10,239 nt of DNA from an uncultured Eubacteriales bacterium (GTDB lineage: Bacteria > Bacillota > Clostridia > Oscillospirales > Oscillospiraceae): the NCBI GenBank assembly GCA_900554705.1, contig USIH01000068.1:1-10239 (forward strand). Reading direction: 5' to 3'. Below are positions 1-5,368 of this stretch, one piece after another. The position numbers and the translations under genes are program-made. Position 1 is the stretch's first letter. The number at the start of each line of letters is the position of its first letter. Under the pieces are notes generated by a model. The model ran no database searches. It had not been told where the DNA came from and saw nothing but the letters and a program-made list of their open reading frames with translations.

Positions 1-13
1 AAGGGACATTTGT

Positions 14-271
14 ATGCGGCAAAATAGCACCGATTGCTCGGGAGAGCGGGCACCGCGCAGGCCGTGCGTGATCGCGCAGGCCGGGTATACCGGGAAAAAT
101 TATTACGCCGTCGTATACCGCAATCAGAGCATTACGGTACGCGCGGGAGACGAGCTGGCCGCGATCTTTACGGCGGCCAAATACTGGGGCTATAAGTGGA
201 GCGCGCCGGAATACCACCAGAACGCCAAGGCGATGAAGCTACACTATAAGCCGGAGTTCCTGATCGGATAA
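14..271 (+). CDS. Small phage protein of unknown function (possibly 5'-truncated)
   Basis: An 85-residue reading frame ending in TAA at 269-271. I do not recognise the family. The middle is protein-like, with GYTGKNYYAVVYRNQSI and then AAIFTAAKYWGYKW, suggesting a small alpha/beta fold rich in aromatic residues; no signal peptide or membrane segment is visible. The ATG at 14 has a fair Shine-Dalgarno (AAGGGA, 1-6, spacing 7), but the frame stays open to the window edge, so the true start may lie upstream and the gene may be partial here. Its stop codon lies inside the A-run that flanks the 277-306 hairpin. Real coding is likely from composition and position ahead of the operon; no function can be assigned. 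Confidence 0.6.
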   Translation: MRQNSTDCSGERAPRRPCVIAQAGYTGKNYYAVVYRNQSITVRAGDELAAIFTAAKYWGYKWSAPEYHQNAKAMKLHYKPEFLIG

Positions 272-306
272 AAAATGCCCTCGACCGGTTGCAGCCGGAC
301 GAGGGC
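270..306 (-). terminator. Intrinsic-terminator-like hairpin reading on the minus strand
   Basis: GCCCTCG (277-283) pairs with CGAGGGC (300-306). Inside, after one A/A mismatch, CCGG (285-288) pairs with CCGG (295-298), leaving the 6-nt loop TTGCAG. Six A residues (270-275) lie just left of the stem, so on the minus strand the hairpin is followed by a T6 tract, the classic intrinsic-terminator layout. On the plus strand no T-run follows, so it should not stop the operon there, though it could still act as an RNA structure in the 5' leader of the next gene. No minus-strand gene was found that it would serve. Confidence 0.55.
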
Positions 307-356
307 GGAGAGGCCTACACTTCCCCGTGACAAGTTAAGTACAAGGAGAGTATACC

Positions 357-485
357 ATGAAAAATTCATATTTGCAAGAGGCAACGAAAAGCATCCGCGG
401 GCAGCAGGGCAAGCGCGGGCCTGTATGGATGTGCGGCGAGCTGCCGACGATGGAGACGGAGGAACCAGAACATGAGGAAAGCTAA
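357..485 (+). CDS. 42-aa small protein upstream of and overlapping the PP-loop gene
   Basis: A short gene supported mainly by its start site. AAGGAG at 343-348 sits 8 nt before the ATG at 357, among the best Shine-Dalgarno sites in the window. The product begins MKNSYLQEATKSIRGQQGKR, continues with a PVWMCGEL stretch and ends in a very acidic tail, METEEPEHEES. It therefore has a basic N-terminal half and an acidic C-terminal end, with no membrane segment. The stop TAA (483-485) lies 14 nt inside the next gene, whose start at 472 is reached without a gap, so the two are probably translationally coupled. I do not recognise the family. It could be a genuine small protein or partly a leader peptide controlling the downstream gene. 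Confidence 0.6.
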   Translation: MKNSYLQEATKSIRGQQGKRGPVWMCGELPTMETEEPEHEES

Positions 486-1614
486 AAACGGAGAGTTCCG
501 CAGTTCTGTTTATACGGAACGGCCAGCATATGCGGATTTTGACGCGCCTGCGAAGTTTCAGGCAATTCAGAGCATCATTGCAAAGCGCCTGCGGGAGCAT
601 CCAAACGCGATGTGTTCTTACTCCGGCGGGAGTGATAGCGACATCATGCTGCACATGATCGAAAGCGTCAGGACGATATTTAATCTGCCTCCGATTAAGT
701 ATTTCTTTTTCGAGACAGGGCTAGAAATGGCCGCAACAAGGAGGCACGTTCGGGAACAGGCTGAGCGCTATGGCGTGGAGATTACGACGGTTCGCCCGAA
801 GAAGAATATTGTGCAGGCAACGCGGGAATACGGGCAGCCGTTCGTTTCGAAGATCATGTCTGCCGGACTGGAAGGCGTGCAAAAGAAGGGAATCCCGCTG
901 AGCATCCACGAGGAATACAACAACGCCGAAGACAAGGCGGCGAAGCGTCAGGAGCTGAAAGAACGGTATCCGGGCTGCGAAACGACGATCAACTTCCTCT
1001 GCTGCTGCAACTCAAAGGGCGAACCACGCCCGGATATTCAGCTGGTTATCAATTCAAGCAAGTACATGCTAGATTTCATCCGGGAGAACCCGATACCATT
1101 CAAAGTGAGCAACCGCTGCTGCGACATCTGCAAGAAGCAGCCCGCGCACGAGATTGAAAAGCAGTTCGAGATGATCATCACCGGTGAGCGACGAGACGAA
1201 GGCGGTATGCGGTCCGTGCCGCGCGGTGACAGCTCCAGTATGTGTTTCACGGAAACAGCCAAGGGCACGTTCCGTCTACGCCCGCTGTTTTACGTATCCA
1301 ATGCGGACAAGCAATGGTACAAGAATTACTATGGCTTGAAGTACTCGGACGCCTACGAAGTCTACGGGCTAAAACGGACGGGCTGCTGCGGCTGCGCAAT
1401 ATCTGCCAGAGCAGCAGCGGATCTGGAACTGATTCGCCCGTATGAGCCAAATGTCGTTAAGGTGGCATGGGCCATCTTCGGTGATAGCTACCGTTACAGA
1501 GCAAAGTACAATGAGTACAAAGCCATGCGACGGGAAAAAGAGAACGGCAAGAAGCCGGAGCCGCAAGACTGCGTATTGCCGGGACAGATGGTGCTTGATG
1601 AGGTGAATGTATGA
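472..1614 (+). CDS. PP-loop ATPase / phosphoadenosine phosphosulfate reductase family protein
   Basis: A 380-residue soluble protein of the adenine-nucleotide alpha-hydrolase (PP-loop) superfamily, labelled PAPS reductase-like in many Bacillota phages. The PP-loop is SYSGGSDSD at 49-57, which binds the ATP or adenylyl pyrophosphate. Three Cys clusters follow: CCC at 177-179, CCDIC at 216-220 and CCGC at 305-308. Between them lies GERRDEGG (238-245), reminiscent of the conserved region before the C-terminal cysteines in APS/PAPS reductases and DndC-like proteins. The cysteines could hold an Fe-S cluster (family inference). It is longer than a classical CysH (about 240 aa). A real role in sulfate assimilation is doubtful in a phage; nucleic-acid or nucleotide modification or a sulfur-transfer step is more plausible but unproven. 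GGAGG (460-464) precedes the ATG, and the stop overlaps the next start as ATGA. Confidence 0.85.
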   Translation: MRKAKNGEFRSSVYTERPAYADFDAPAKFQAIQSIIAKRLREHPNAMCSYSGGSDSDIMLHMIESVRTIFNLPPIKYFFFETGLEMAATRRHVREQAERYGVEITTVRPKKNIVQATREYGQPFVSKIMSAGLEGVQKKGIPLSIHEEYNNAEDKAAKRQELKERYPGCETTINFLCCCNSKGEPRPDIQLVINSSKYMLDFIRENPIPFKVSNRCCDICKKQPAHEIEKQFEMIITGERRDEGGMRSVPRGDSSSMCFTETAKGTFRLRPLFYVSNADKQWYKNYYGLKYSDAYEVYGLKRTGCCGCAISARAAADLELIRPYEPNVVKVAWAIFGDSYRYRAKYNEYKAMRREKENGKKPEPQDCVLPGQMVLDEVNV

Positions 1615-2060
1615 ATCCGGTGTTGCTACATGAGGTGACGCGAAGGGCGCGGAAGCCGCACAGGTGCCATTTGTGCGGCGAGGAGATCAAGAAGGGGACG
1701 GAATACGATTTGCAGACGATCGTCTATGACGGGATGTGCTACGGATGGAAGATGCATCCGGAGTGCAATGCGGTTTCTTCGTTCCTGTGGGATTATGTTG
1801 ATCAGGATGAGGGTATGACTGCGGACGAATTCCTTGATGCGTGCAGCGAGGTTTGCAGAACCTTTGTCTGTCCGGACTGCGAACACTTTGATGCAGAGGG
1901 CGCGTCGGACGGCGACTATTGCAAAGAGAATCATTCGTTCTGCATCCATAGGCTTTATGAGCTGGCGCAGAAGTATTACCTGAGCAGGCAGAGACGGACG
2001 GAACGTGGCTGGATTGAATGGCGGCTTGTGCCGATTAAGGAAGTGGGGGATAAGACGTGA
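1611..2060 (+). CDS. Phage protein with two predicted zinc-binding sites
   Basis: A 149-residue protein. The first metal site is CHLC (C19, C22) with H49 and C52 in KMHPEC, a CxxC...HxxC arrangement like a treble-clef or PARP-type finger. A second site is CPDC (C87, C90) with C104 and C111. The rest is acidic in the middle (DYVDQDEGMTADEF) and basic near the end (SRQRRTERGW). No membrane segment is seen. The start overlaps the PP-loop gene by 4 nt (ATGA), and its own stop is overlapped by the GTG of the next gene, so it is mid-operon. Similar small zinc proteins occur in Clostridia phages, but I know no assigned function. Binding of nucleic acid or protein is a guess from the fingers. Confidence 0.8.
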   Translation: MNPVLLHEVTRRARKPHRCHLCGEEIKKGTEYDLQTIVYDGMCYGWKMHPECNAVSSFLWDYVDQDEGMTADEFLDACSEVCRTFVCPDCEHFDAEGASDGDYCKENHSFCIHRLYELAQKYYLSRQRRTERGWIEWRLVPIKEVGDKT

Positions 2061-2410
2061 CGAATAAAGAAACCGTGCAGGCACTGCGGTGCTGCGTAGA
2101 GGGCGAGTGCAAAGGCTGCGCCATGCATGAGGATAAGCAGCGCTGCCAAGAGAATTTATTGGAAAAAGCCGCTGAAGCCATCGAGCGTCTGACCGCCGAG
2201 AACGCGGCGCTGCGGGAGAAGAAGCGGTGGATTTCCGTGACAGAAAAAACGCCAGAGTATGATATGCCGCAGCTTGCGCTAAATGCTGACGGGGATGCAC
2301 TCATTGCAAATTACGCATACGGCGAATGGTTTGATACATGGGGGCAAGACGTGGAGGTCACCCACTGGATGCCGCTGCCGGAAGCGACGGAGGAAGGAGA
2401 CAAGGCATGA
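2057..2410 (+). CDS. DUF551 domain protein with N-terminal Cys cluster and coiled coil
   Basis: A 117-residue protein starting at a GTG that forms a 4-nt GTGA overlap with the previous stop. The C-terminal half matches DUF551, a domain common in phages: the signature begins with WISV at 58-61 and ends with VTHWMPLPE at 101-109. The N-terminal part holds C12, C13, C18, C21 and C30, a possible metal site, followed by a Glu/Ala-rich helix (about 33-56, EKAAEAIERLTAENAALREK) that looks like a short coiled coil. This Cys segment plus coiled coil plus DUF551 order is seen in other gut phage proteins as far as I recall. The function of DUF551 is unknown. It sits between the zinc protein and the ASCH protein, all translationally coupled. 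Confidence 0.85.
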   Translation: MTNKETVQALRCCVEGECKGCAMHEDKQRCQENLLEKAAEAIERLTAENAALREKKRWISVTEKTPEYDMPQLALNADGDALIANYAYGEWFDTWGQDVEVTHWMPLPEATEEGDKA

Positions 2411-2961
2411 GTAAAGCTGTTTTGATCAGCATCCGCCCGATGTGGTCCCAGAAGATCATGAGCGGGCAGAAGACCGTTGAGGTGCGCAAGACGCGCCCGA
2501 AGATGAACCCACCGTTTAAGTGCTACATTTACTGCACGCAGAGCGCTGATATGCTTTGGATTTTGAAGGAAAGGGAACGGTCTCTCCATCCTGATAAAAT
2601 AGCGGATGTTTTCAAGGCTGCTAAATGCGGCGGAGCATATCGGGGGAATGGCAAGATTATCGGAGAGTTTACCTGCAACAGAGTAACGAACCTTTTTTCA
2701 AACAGCAGGTTTTGGCTGGACGAGGATGATGTTTTACACACGTGTTTGTCTGCTGCGGAAATGCGAAAATACGCAAACGGCGCAAATGGATTGTACGGCT
2801 GGCACATTTCCAATCTCAGGATTTACGACACCCCGCGCGAACTGCGGGAATTTTACGCTGTGCCAAATGAGGTAGAGGTAGCGCTCAAGGCAAAACCAAA
2901 GCCAATCACCCGCCCGCCGCAGAGCTGGCGGTATGTGGAGGAAGAACTATGGAAAGATTGA
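2407..2961 (+). CDS. ASCH domain-containing protein
   Basis: A 184-residue protein. The start at 2407 is chosen because it makes the ATGA overlap usual for this operon and has a Shine-Dalgarno run (GGAAGGAGA) a few bases upstream; an in-frame start at 2338 would lie deep inside the DUF551 gene. The N-terminus VLISIRPMWSQKIMSGQKTV plus EVRKTRP (4-31) is the typical ASCH/EVE-like opening with its G-x-KT-x-E-x-R core. It is followed by CYIYCT (39-44), IIGEFTC (84-90) and GWHISNL (131-137), all expected in the phage version. ASCH proteins have a PUA-like fold and are thought to bind RNA or modified nucleotides; some act on nucleosides. The exact substrate here is unknown. The C-terminus ends RPPQSWRYVEEELWKD and overlaps the next gene by 13 nt. 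Confidence 0.9.
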   Translation: MSKAVLISIRPMWSQKIMSGQKTVEVRKTRPKMNPPFKCYIYCTQSADMLWILKERERSLHPDKIADVFKAAKCGGAYRGNGKIIGEFTCNRVTNLFSNSRFWLDEDDVLHTCLSAAEMRKYANGANGLYGWHISNLRIYDTPRELREFYAVPNEVEVALKAKPKPITRPPQSWRYVEEELWKD

Positions 2962-3527
2962 CAAGCCCTAATATCAACGTAGACCCGGACACAGACCGAT
3001 TTCTGCACGCTACGATCGGCGGCAAGGAAATCGACTGGAAGCAGTTCCGGGACAGCACGCTCAACGTGCTAATCAACGGCCCGACGAGCAACGGCTTTTG
3101 CAAGGATATTTTCCGCAAGATGGCCCGCGATCTGTACGGACGGCTGAAAGCCCTCGAGGACACGGGGCTTGAACCGGAAGCAGTGGAAACGGTTAAGCTT
3201 GCGCTGGCCGCAAAGCACATGGTTGATCTCGAAACGCTCAACAATACGCCAATCAGCAGGCTCGTAGAGCTGGCCGAGGCCGACAAGGACGGGCGCGTGG
3301 TCGTGCTGCCGTGCAAGGTGGGCGATACAGTGTGGCGCATTATCCGGGACGGAGAACCACACATCACACGGGACGAAGTACGCGATATGTACTTCGCGGA
3401 CGATATGACGCCGTGCATTGAGCTGGTCGGCGGGAGAGTTACCTTTACCGAGAAATTCGGAAAAACCGTATTTTTAACCCGCGAAGAAGCCGAGAAGGCT
3501 TTGCAGGAAATGGAGGGCGCAAAATGA
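2949..3527 (+). CDS. Conserved phage protein of unknown function
   Basis: A 192-residue protein of a type recurrent in Clostridia phages. I recognise three blocks. YGRLKALEDTGLEPEAVE (63-80) is a helix. DGRVVVLPCKVGDTVWRI (114-131) looks like a small beta-rich domain. FGKTVFLTREEAEKALQEM (170-188) is the usual C-terminal ending. No catalytic motif is evident. The N-terminal 60 residues (VDPDTDRFLHATIGGKEIDW and following) are less familiar. GGAGGAAG just before the ATG at 2949 is a strong ribosome site inside the 3' end of the ASCH gene. The stop overlaps the next start (ATGA at 3524). Homologues usually sit in the early or replication part of phage genomes, which matches the context. No function is assigned. 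Confidence 0.85.
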   Translation: MERLTSPNINVDPDTDRFLHATIGGKEIDWKQFRDSTLNVLINGPTSNGFCKDIFRKMARDLYGRLKALEDTGLEPEAVETVKLALAAKHMVDLETLNNTPISRLVELAEADKDGRVVVLPCKVGDTVWRIIRDGEPHITRDEVRDMYFADDMTPCIELVGGRVTFTEKFGKTVFLTREEAEKALQEMEGAK

Positions 3528-3844
3528 CCAGAAAACGCGCAAGAAAGATCCTCATGGCTATCGGCACGAGCCGGAACCATGCAAACTGGGGGCTGACGGC
3601 AAAGCCACGCTGGAAGACAAATGCCGGTGTGGTAGAGGATACGCTGACAATCACCCTGTACGCGAAGCTGCTGCGGAAGAAAATGGACGAGGGCAAAATG
3701 CGGTACACGGCGGACTTTTCGTACAAATTCGGTGGCAAGCTCGTCGTCGAGGACGTCAAGTCCAAGCCGACGCGGACAAAGGAGTATCTGCGCAACCGGA
3801 AATTCATGCGCTCGAAATTCGGAATCGATATACAGGAGATTTAA
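3524..3844 (+). CDS. DUF1064-like protein, putative PD-(D/E)XK-type nuclease
   Basis: A 106-residue basic protein. The core RYTADFSYKFGGKLVVEDVK (60-79), then RTKEYLRNRKFM and a C-terminal GIDIQEI, matches the DUF1064 pattern of small phage proteins (ADF...VEDVK...T..Y..K.....I.I.EI). D64 and D77-V-K79 (with E76) fit the two halves of a PD-(D/E)XK nuclease core, so a structure-specific endonuclease such as a Holliday-junction resolvase is plausible; this is inference. The N-terminal part (TRKRARKILMAIGTSRNHAN) is basic and may contact DNA. It is shorter at the N-terminus than I remember for DUF1064, so a variant or reduced domain is possible. GGAGG near 3511-3515 precedes the ATGA overlap with the previous gene. 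Confidence 0.7.
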   Translation: MTRKRARKILMAIGTSRNHANWGLTAKPRWKTNAGVVEDTLTITLYAKLLRKKMDEGKMRYTADFSYKFGGKLVVEDVKSKPTRTKEYLRNRKFMRSKFGIDIQEI

Positions 3845-3846
3845 AC

Positions 3847-4044
3847 ATGCCGGAAGAAAAAAACGAATGTCGGACGGGAATGCCATGCGGCCTGCCGAAA
3901 AGCGGGAACGCCTGCATGAACCGCACGACGGCCTGCTGCCTGAACTGCGGCTGGAACCCGGATGAGCAGGTGCGGCGCAGAGCGCTGCCGCTCGTAAAGG
4001 GCGCGAACGGACTCTGCCACAAGGATATCCGCCAGGAAACATAG
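3847..4044 (+). CDS. Small Cys-rich phage protein, probable zinc binding
   Basis: A 65-residue protein with AGGAG (3834-3838) 8 nt before its ATG. Cysteines at 8, 14, 23, 30, 31, 34 and 57, including CCLNC (30-34), suggest one zinc site or a small metal-stabilised fold. ACCLNCGWNPDEQVRRR resembles a zinc-ribbon knuckle followed by a basic helix. It starts two bases after the DUF1064-like gene ends and is the last gene before a 356-bp non-coding stretch, so it likely closes this operon segment. I do not recognise a named family. The small size and basic tail are consistent with a nucleic-acid- or protein-binding accessory factor, but that is a guess. Confidence 0.75.
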   Translation: MPEEKNECRTGMPCGLPKSGNACMNRTTACCLNCGWNPDEQVRRRALPLVKGANGLCHKDIRQET

Positions 4045-4132
4045 GCAATCTGCCGGGGAACCATATTTTATCGGACTTATGCCGCAGGCGCTCCGCCATG
4101 AGACGGCTGCGGAAGGAAACCCAGGCTTTGCA

Positions 4133-4170
4133 CCCGGCGCACGGCAATTCCCTCAAGCACGTGCGCCGGG
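4133..4170. repeat. Perfect 11-bp inverted repeat
   Basis: CCCGGCGCACG (4133-4143) and CGTGCGCCGGG (4160-4170) are exact reverse complements around a 16-nt spacer. The 7-mer CGTGCGC occurs again at 4184-4190, so the left arm has two possible partners. No T-run follows, so it is not an obvious terminator. Confidence 0.75.
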
Positions 4171-4205
4171 AAAGCGCGTGAGACGTGCGCAAAAACGTCA
4201 TCCCA

Positions 4206-4230
4206 CACGGGGTATCGCATAGGCCCCGTG
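4206..4230. repeat. Perfect 7-bp inverted repeat
   Basis: CACGGGG (4206-4212) and CCCCGTG (4224-4230) pair around an 11-nt loop. A T6 run occurs at 4245-4250 but is 14 nt from the stem, too far for a usual intrinsic terminator. Confidence 0.6.
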
Positions 4231-4358
4231 CATCGCTTGCCTCCTTTTTTACAAAGCCGCCTGATGGCAGTCAAGGGCGGCTCGCCCGGAAATGCGCAGC
4301 GTTTGACAAGCGAGCGCGGCGCGCCGGTGCGCAGGCGGTGAAAGCCCGTCCTGCCTGC

Positions 4359-4380
4359 GGGGGCCGGAATACCGGCCCCC
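4359..4380 (+). promoter_or_regulatory. Strong 9-bp hairpin just ahead of a ribosome binding site
   Basis: GGGGGCCGG (4359-4367) and CCGGCCCCC (4372-4380) form a perfect GC-only stem with the 4-nt loop AATA. It ends 4 nt before the Shine-Dalgarno GAAGGAG (4385-4391) of the gene at 4401. There is no T tract, so it is not a canonical terminator. It could protect the transcript's 5' side, position the ribosome site, or pause polymerase. Confidence 0.6.
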
Positions 4381-4400
4381 AGACGAAGGAGTGTGAAACT

Positions 4401-4790
4401 ATGGGCAAATCCAACAAGGTCGCGCTGGTCTGCCAGGTCTGCGGGGCCACATTTTACAAAGTGCCGAGCGCGATCACGATGGAGACAAGGTGCTGCTCAA
4501 AGGAGTGCCGCGGGAAAGTGCAGGCAGAAAGACTGGAGCAGCGCCGCCGGGAGCTGGAAAAGGAGCTGGAGGGTCTGCGCACAGAGAGCCCGGAAGGCGA
4601 AAAGCGCCTGCCGCACAGGCTCGTCCGAATCCGCATAACGGCCAAAGTCCCGGTATGGCCGGAATACCAGCCAAGGATCGGAGCCACATACCGGGCGGAG
4701 CGATACCCAATGTTCAAAGCGCCGGGCTACGTGATCGAGTCCGGCGGCAAACGCATCAATATCCGCGCCAATGAGTGCGAAGAAATCTGA
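4401..4790 (+). CDS. Zinc-ribbon / coiled-coil phage protein
   Basis: A 129-residue protein. The start at 4401 is chosen because GAAGGAG lies 9 nt upstream and because the protein opens directly into a zinc knuckle; an in-frame GTG at 4185 would add 72 unconvincing Arg/Ala/Gly-rich residues. CQVC (11-14) and CCSKEC (31-36) give a CxxC...CCxxxC site, like small treble-clef or FCS-type fingers. A charged helix (about 41-62, ERLEQRRRELEKELEGLR) looks like a coiled coil. The C-terminal part (YQPRIGATYRAERYPMF...GYVIESGGKRINIRANECEEI) is probably a small beta domain. I know no function. Its finger and helix suggest a DNA- or protein-binding accessory factor (inference). Confidence 0.8.
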   Translation: MGKSNKVALVCQVCGATFYKVPSAITMETRCCSKECRGKVQAERLEQRRRELEKELEGLRTESPEGEKRLPHRLVRIRITAKVPVWPEYQPRIGATYRAERYPMFKAPGYVIESGGKRINIRANECEEI

Positions 4791-4804
4791 AAGGAGAAAC
4801 AAAA

Positions 4805-5155
4805 ATGGCAGGAATCATGGGACTGTTCGCGTCAGAGCTGGATGAATTTGTCGCGGACTACGACAATCAATTCTGGGACGCGAGTTTCCACGGCGAGACT
4901 TACCCGCCGCGGATCATCATGGAGCGCTCTACGCCGCCGCTCTACCGGGTGGAGGACGACGGCTCAAAGACGCTGGAGCCGAATCCGACAATCCAGATTA
5001 TCGGCAGCGTGGACACGGAGGTCGTCACGACCGGCAAGCTCCAGATCAGCAAAAAGGACTTTACCAAGCTGACCAACCGCGCCGCCGCTCTGCTGGAGCT
5101 GTTCCTGCACGGTTTTATGCAGGAGCGAAAGGAAATGGAGGCGGCGCAGGAATGA
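4805..5155 (+). CDS. Phage protein of unknown function
   Basis: A 116-residue protein starting at the ATG at 4805, with AAGGAG (4791-4796) 8 nt upstream. A GTG at 4775 in the same frame would overlap the previous gene and lacks its own site, so it is rejected. The N-terminal half is acidic and aromatic (SELDEFVADYDNQFWD). The middle includes TIQIIGSVDTEVVTTGKLQI, which looks beta-rich. The C-terminus is helical (KLTNRAAALLELFLHGFMQE). No catalytic motif, signal peptide or membrane segment is visible. It lies 14 nt after the zinc-ribbon gene and overlaps the next small gene by ATGA. I do not recognise a named family. Confidence 0.75.
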   Translation: MAGIMGLFASELDEFVADYDNQFWDASFHGETYPPRIIMERSTPPLYRVEDDGSKTLEPNPTIQIIGSVDTEVVTTGKLQISKKDFTKLTNRAAALLELFLHGFMQERKEMEAAQE

Positions 5156-5316
5156 GCCAACGACGCGAAAAAAGGAAGCGGTTTTACGCAAAGCTCTACG
5201 GAATGACGCGGCTGGAGGAATGGGAACGACGGGAACCGCCGTTCTGGCGGATCGTCAGCTGGAAGAAATGGCAGCGGTGCAGACCGCATGTGATGTGGAA
5301 AAACACATATCGCTGA
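5152..5316 (+). CDS. 54-aa basic small protein, translationally coupled
   Basis: A short gene overlapping the previous stop by ATGA (5152-5155), with GGAGG (5137-5141) upstream. The product begins MSQRREKRKRFYAKLYGMTR, continues LEEWERREPPFWRIVSWKKW and ends with QRCRPHVMWKNTYR. It is very basic with many Trp residues, suggesting a small nucleic-acid-binding or membrane-surface peptide; neither is shown. The overlap pattern is the same as for the confident genes in this cluster, which is the main evidence that it is real. No family is recognised. After its stop there are 100 bp with two hairpins before the next gene. Confidence 0.65.
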   Translation: MSQRREKRKRFYAKLYGMTRLEEWERREPPFWRIVSWKKWQRCRPHVMWKNTYR

Positions 5317-5327
5317 CCGTTGAAACT

Positions 5328-5348
5328 GTGGCCGGAATTTCCGGCCAC
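5328..5348. repeat. 9-bp inverted repeat in the spacer before the HUH gene
   Basis: GTGGCCGGA (5328-5336) pairs with TCCGGCCAC (5340-5348) around a 3-nt loop. It lies 11 nt after the stop of the 54-aa gene. No clear T-run follows on either strand, so terminator activity is uncertain. Confidence 0.6.
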
Positions 5349-5368
5349 GCTTTGAGTGGGAAGATAGC

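Larger units (their letters stand above)
4045..4400 (+). other. 356-bp non-coding stretch rich in strong inverted repeats
   Basis: I find no gene with a ribosome site here. The stretch holds at least four good hairpins: 4133-4143/4160-4170 (11 bp), 4206-4212/4224-4230 (7 bp), 4255-4261/4276-4282 (7 bp) and 4359-4367/4372-4380 (9 bp). There is also a 6-bp pair GCAGGC/GCCTGC (4331-4336/4353-4358). A plus-strand frame at 4079-4222 lacks a Shine-Dalgarno. The frame of the next gene is open back to a GTG at 4185, but its proper start with SD is at 4401. It could be a structured RNA, a leader of the 4401 gene, a replication or packaging site, or remnant sequence; I cannot decide. Confidence 0.6.

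Noticed and set aside
2906..4201. Long minus-strand open frame (431 codons)
   Set aside because: It lies opposite four well-supported plus-strand genes with SD sites and ATGA coupling. The protein is Ser/Arg/Leu-rich with no recognisable motif, typical of an antisense shadow.
4079..4222. Plus-strand 47-codon frame in the structured segment
   Set aside because: No Shine-Dalgarno before its ATG, Arg/Ala/Pro-rich product, and it spans an 11-bp inverted repeat; more likely chance.
4206..4250. Hairpin plus T6 as a plus-strand terminator
   Set aside because: The T-run starts 14 nt after the stem, too far for a normal intrinsic terminator.
4261..4292. CTGATG with nearby GGAAA, hinting at a hammerhead ribozyme
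   Set aside because: The core reads CTGATGG rather than CTGATGA, and the required stem and cleavage-site arrangement is not found.
4303..4308. TTGACA resembling a -35 promoter element
   Set aside because: No plausible -10 element 16-18 nt downstream; the DNA there is very GC-rich.
4185..4400. N-terminal extension of the zinc-ribbon gene from a GTG
   Set aside because: A strong SD sits before the ATG at 4401, and the extension passes through hairpin arms with low-complexity residues.
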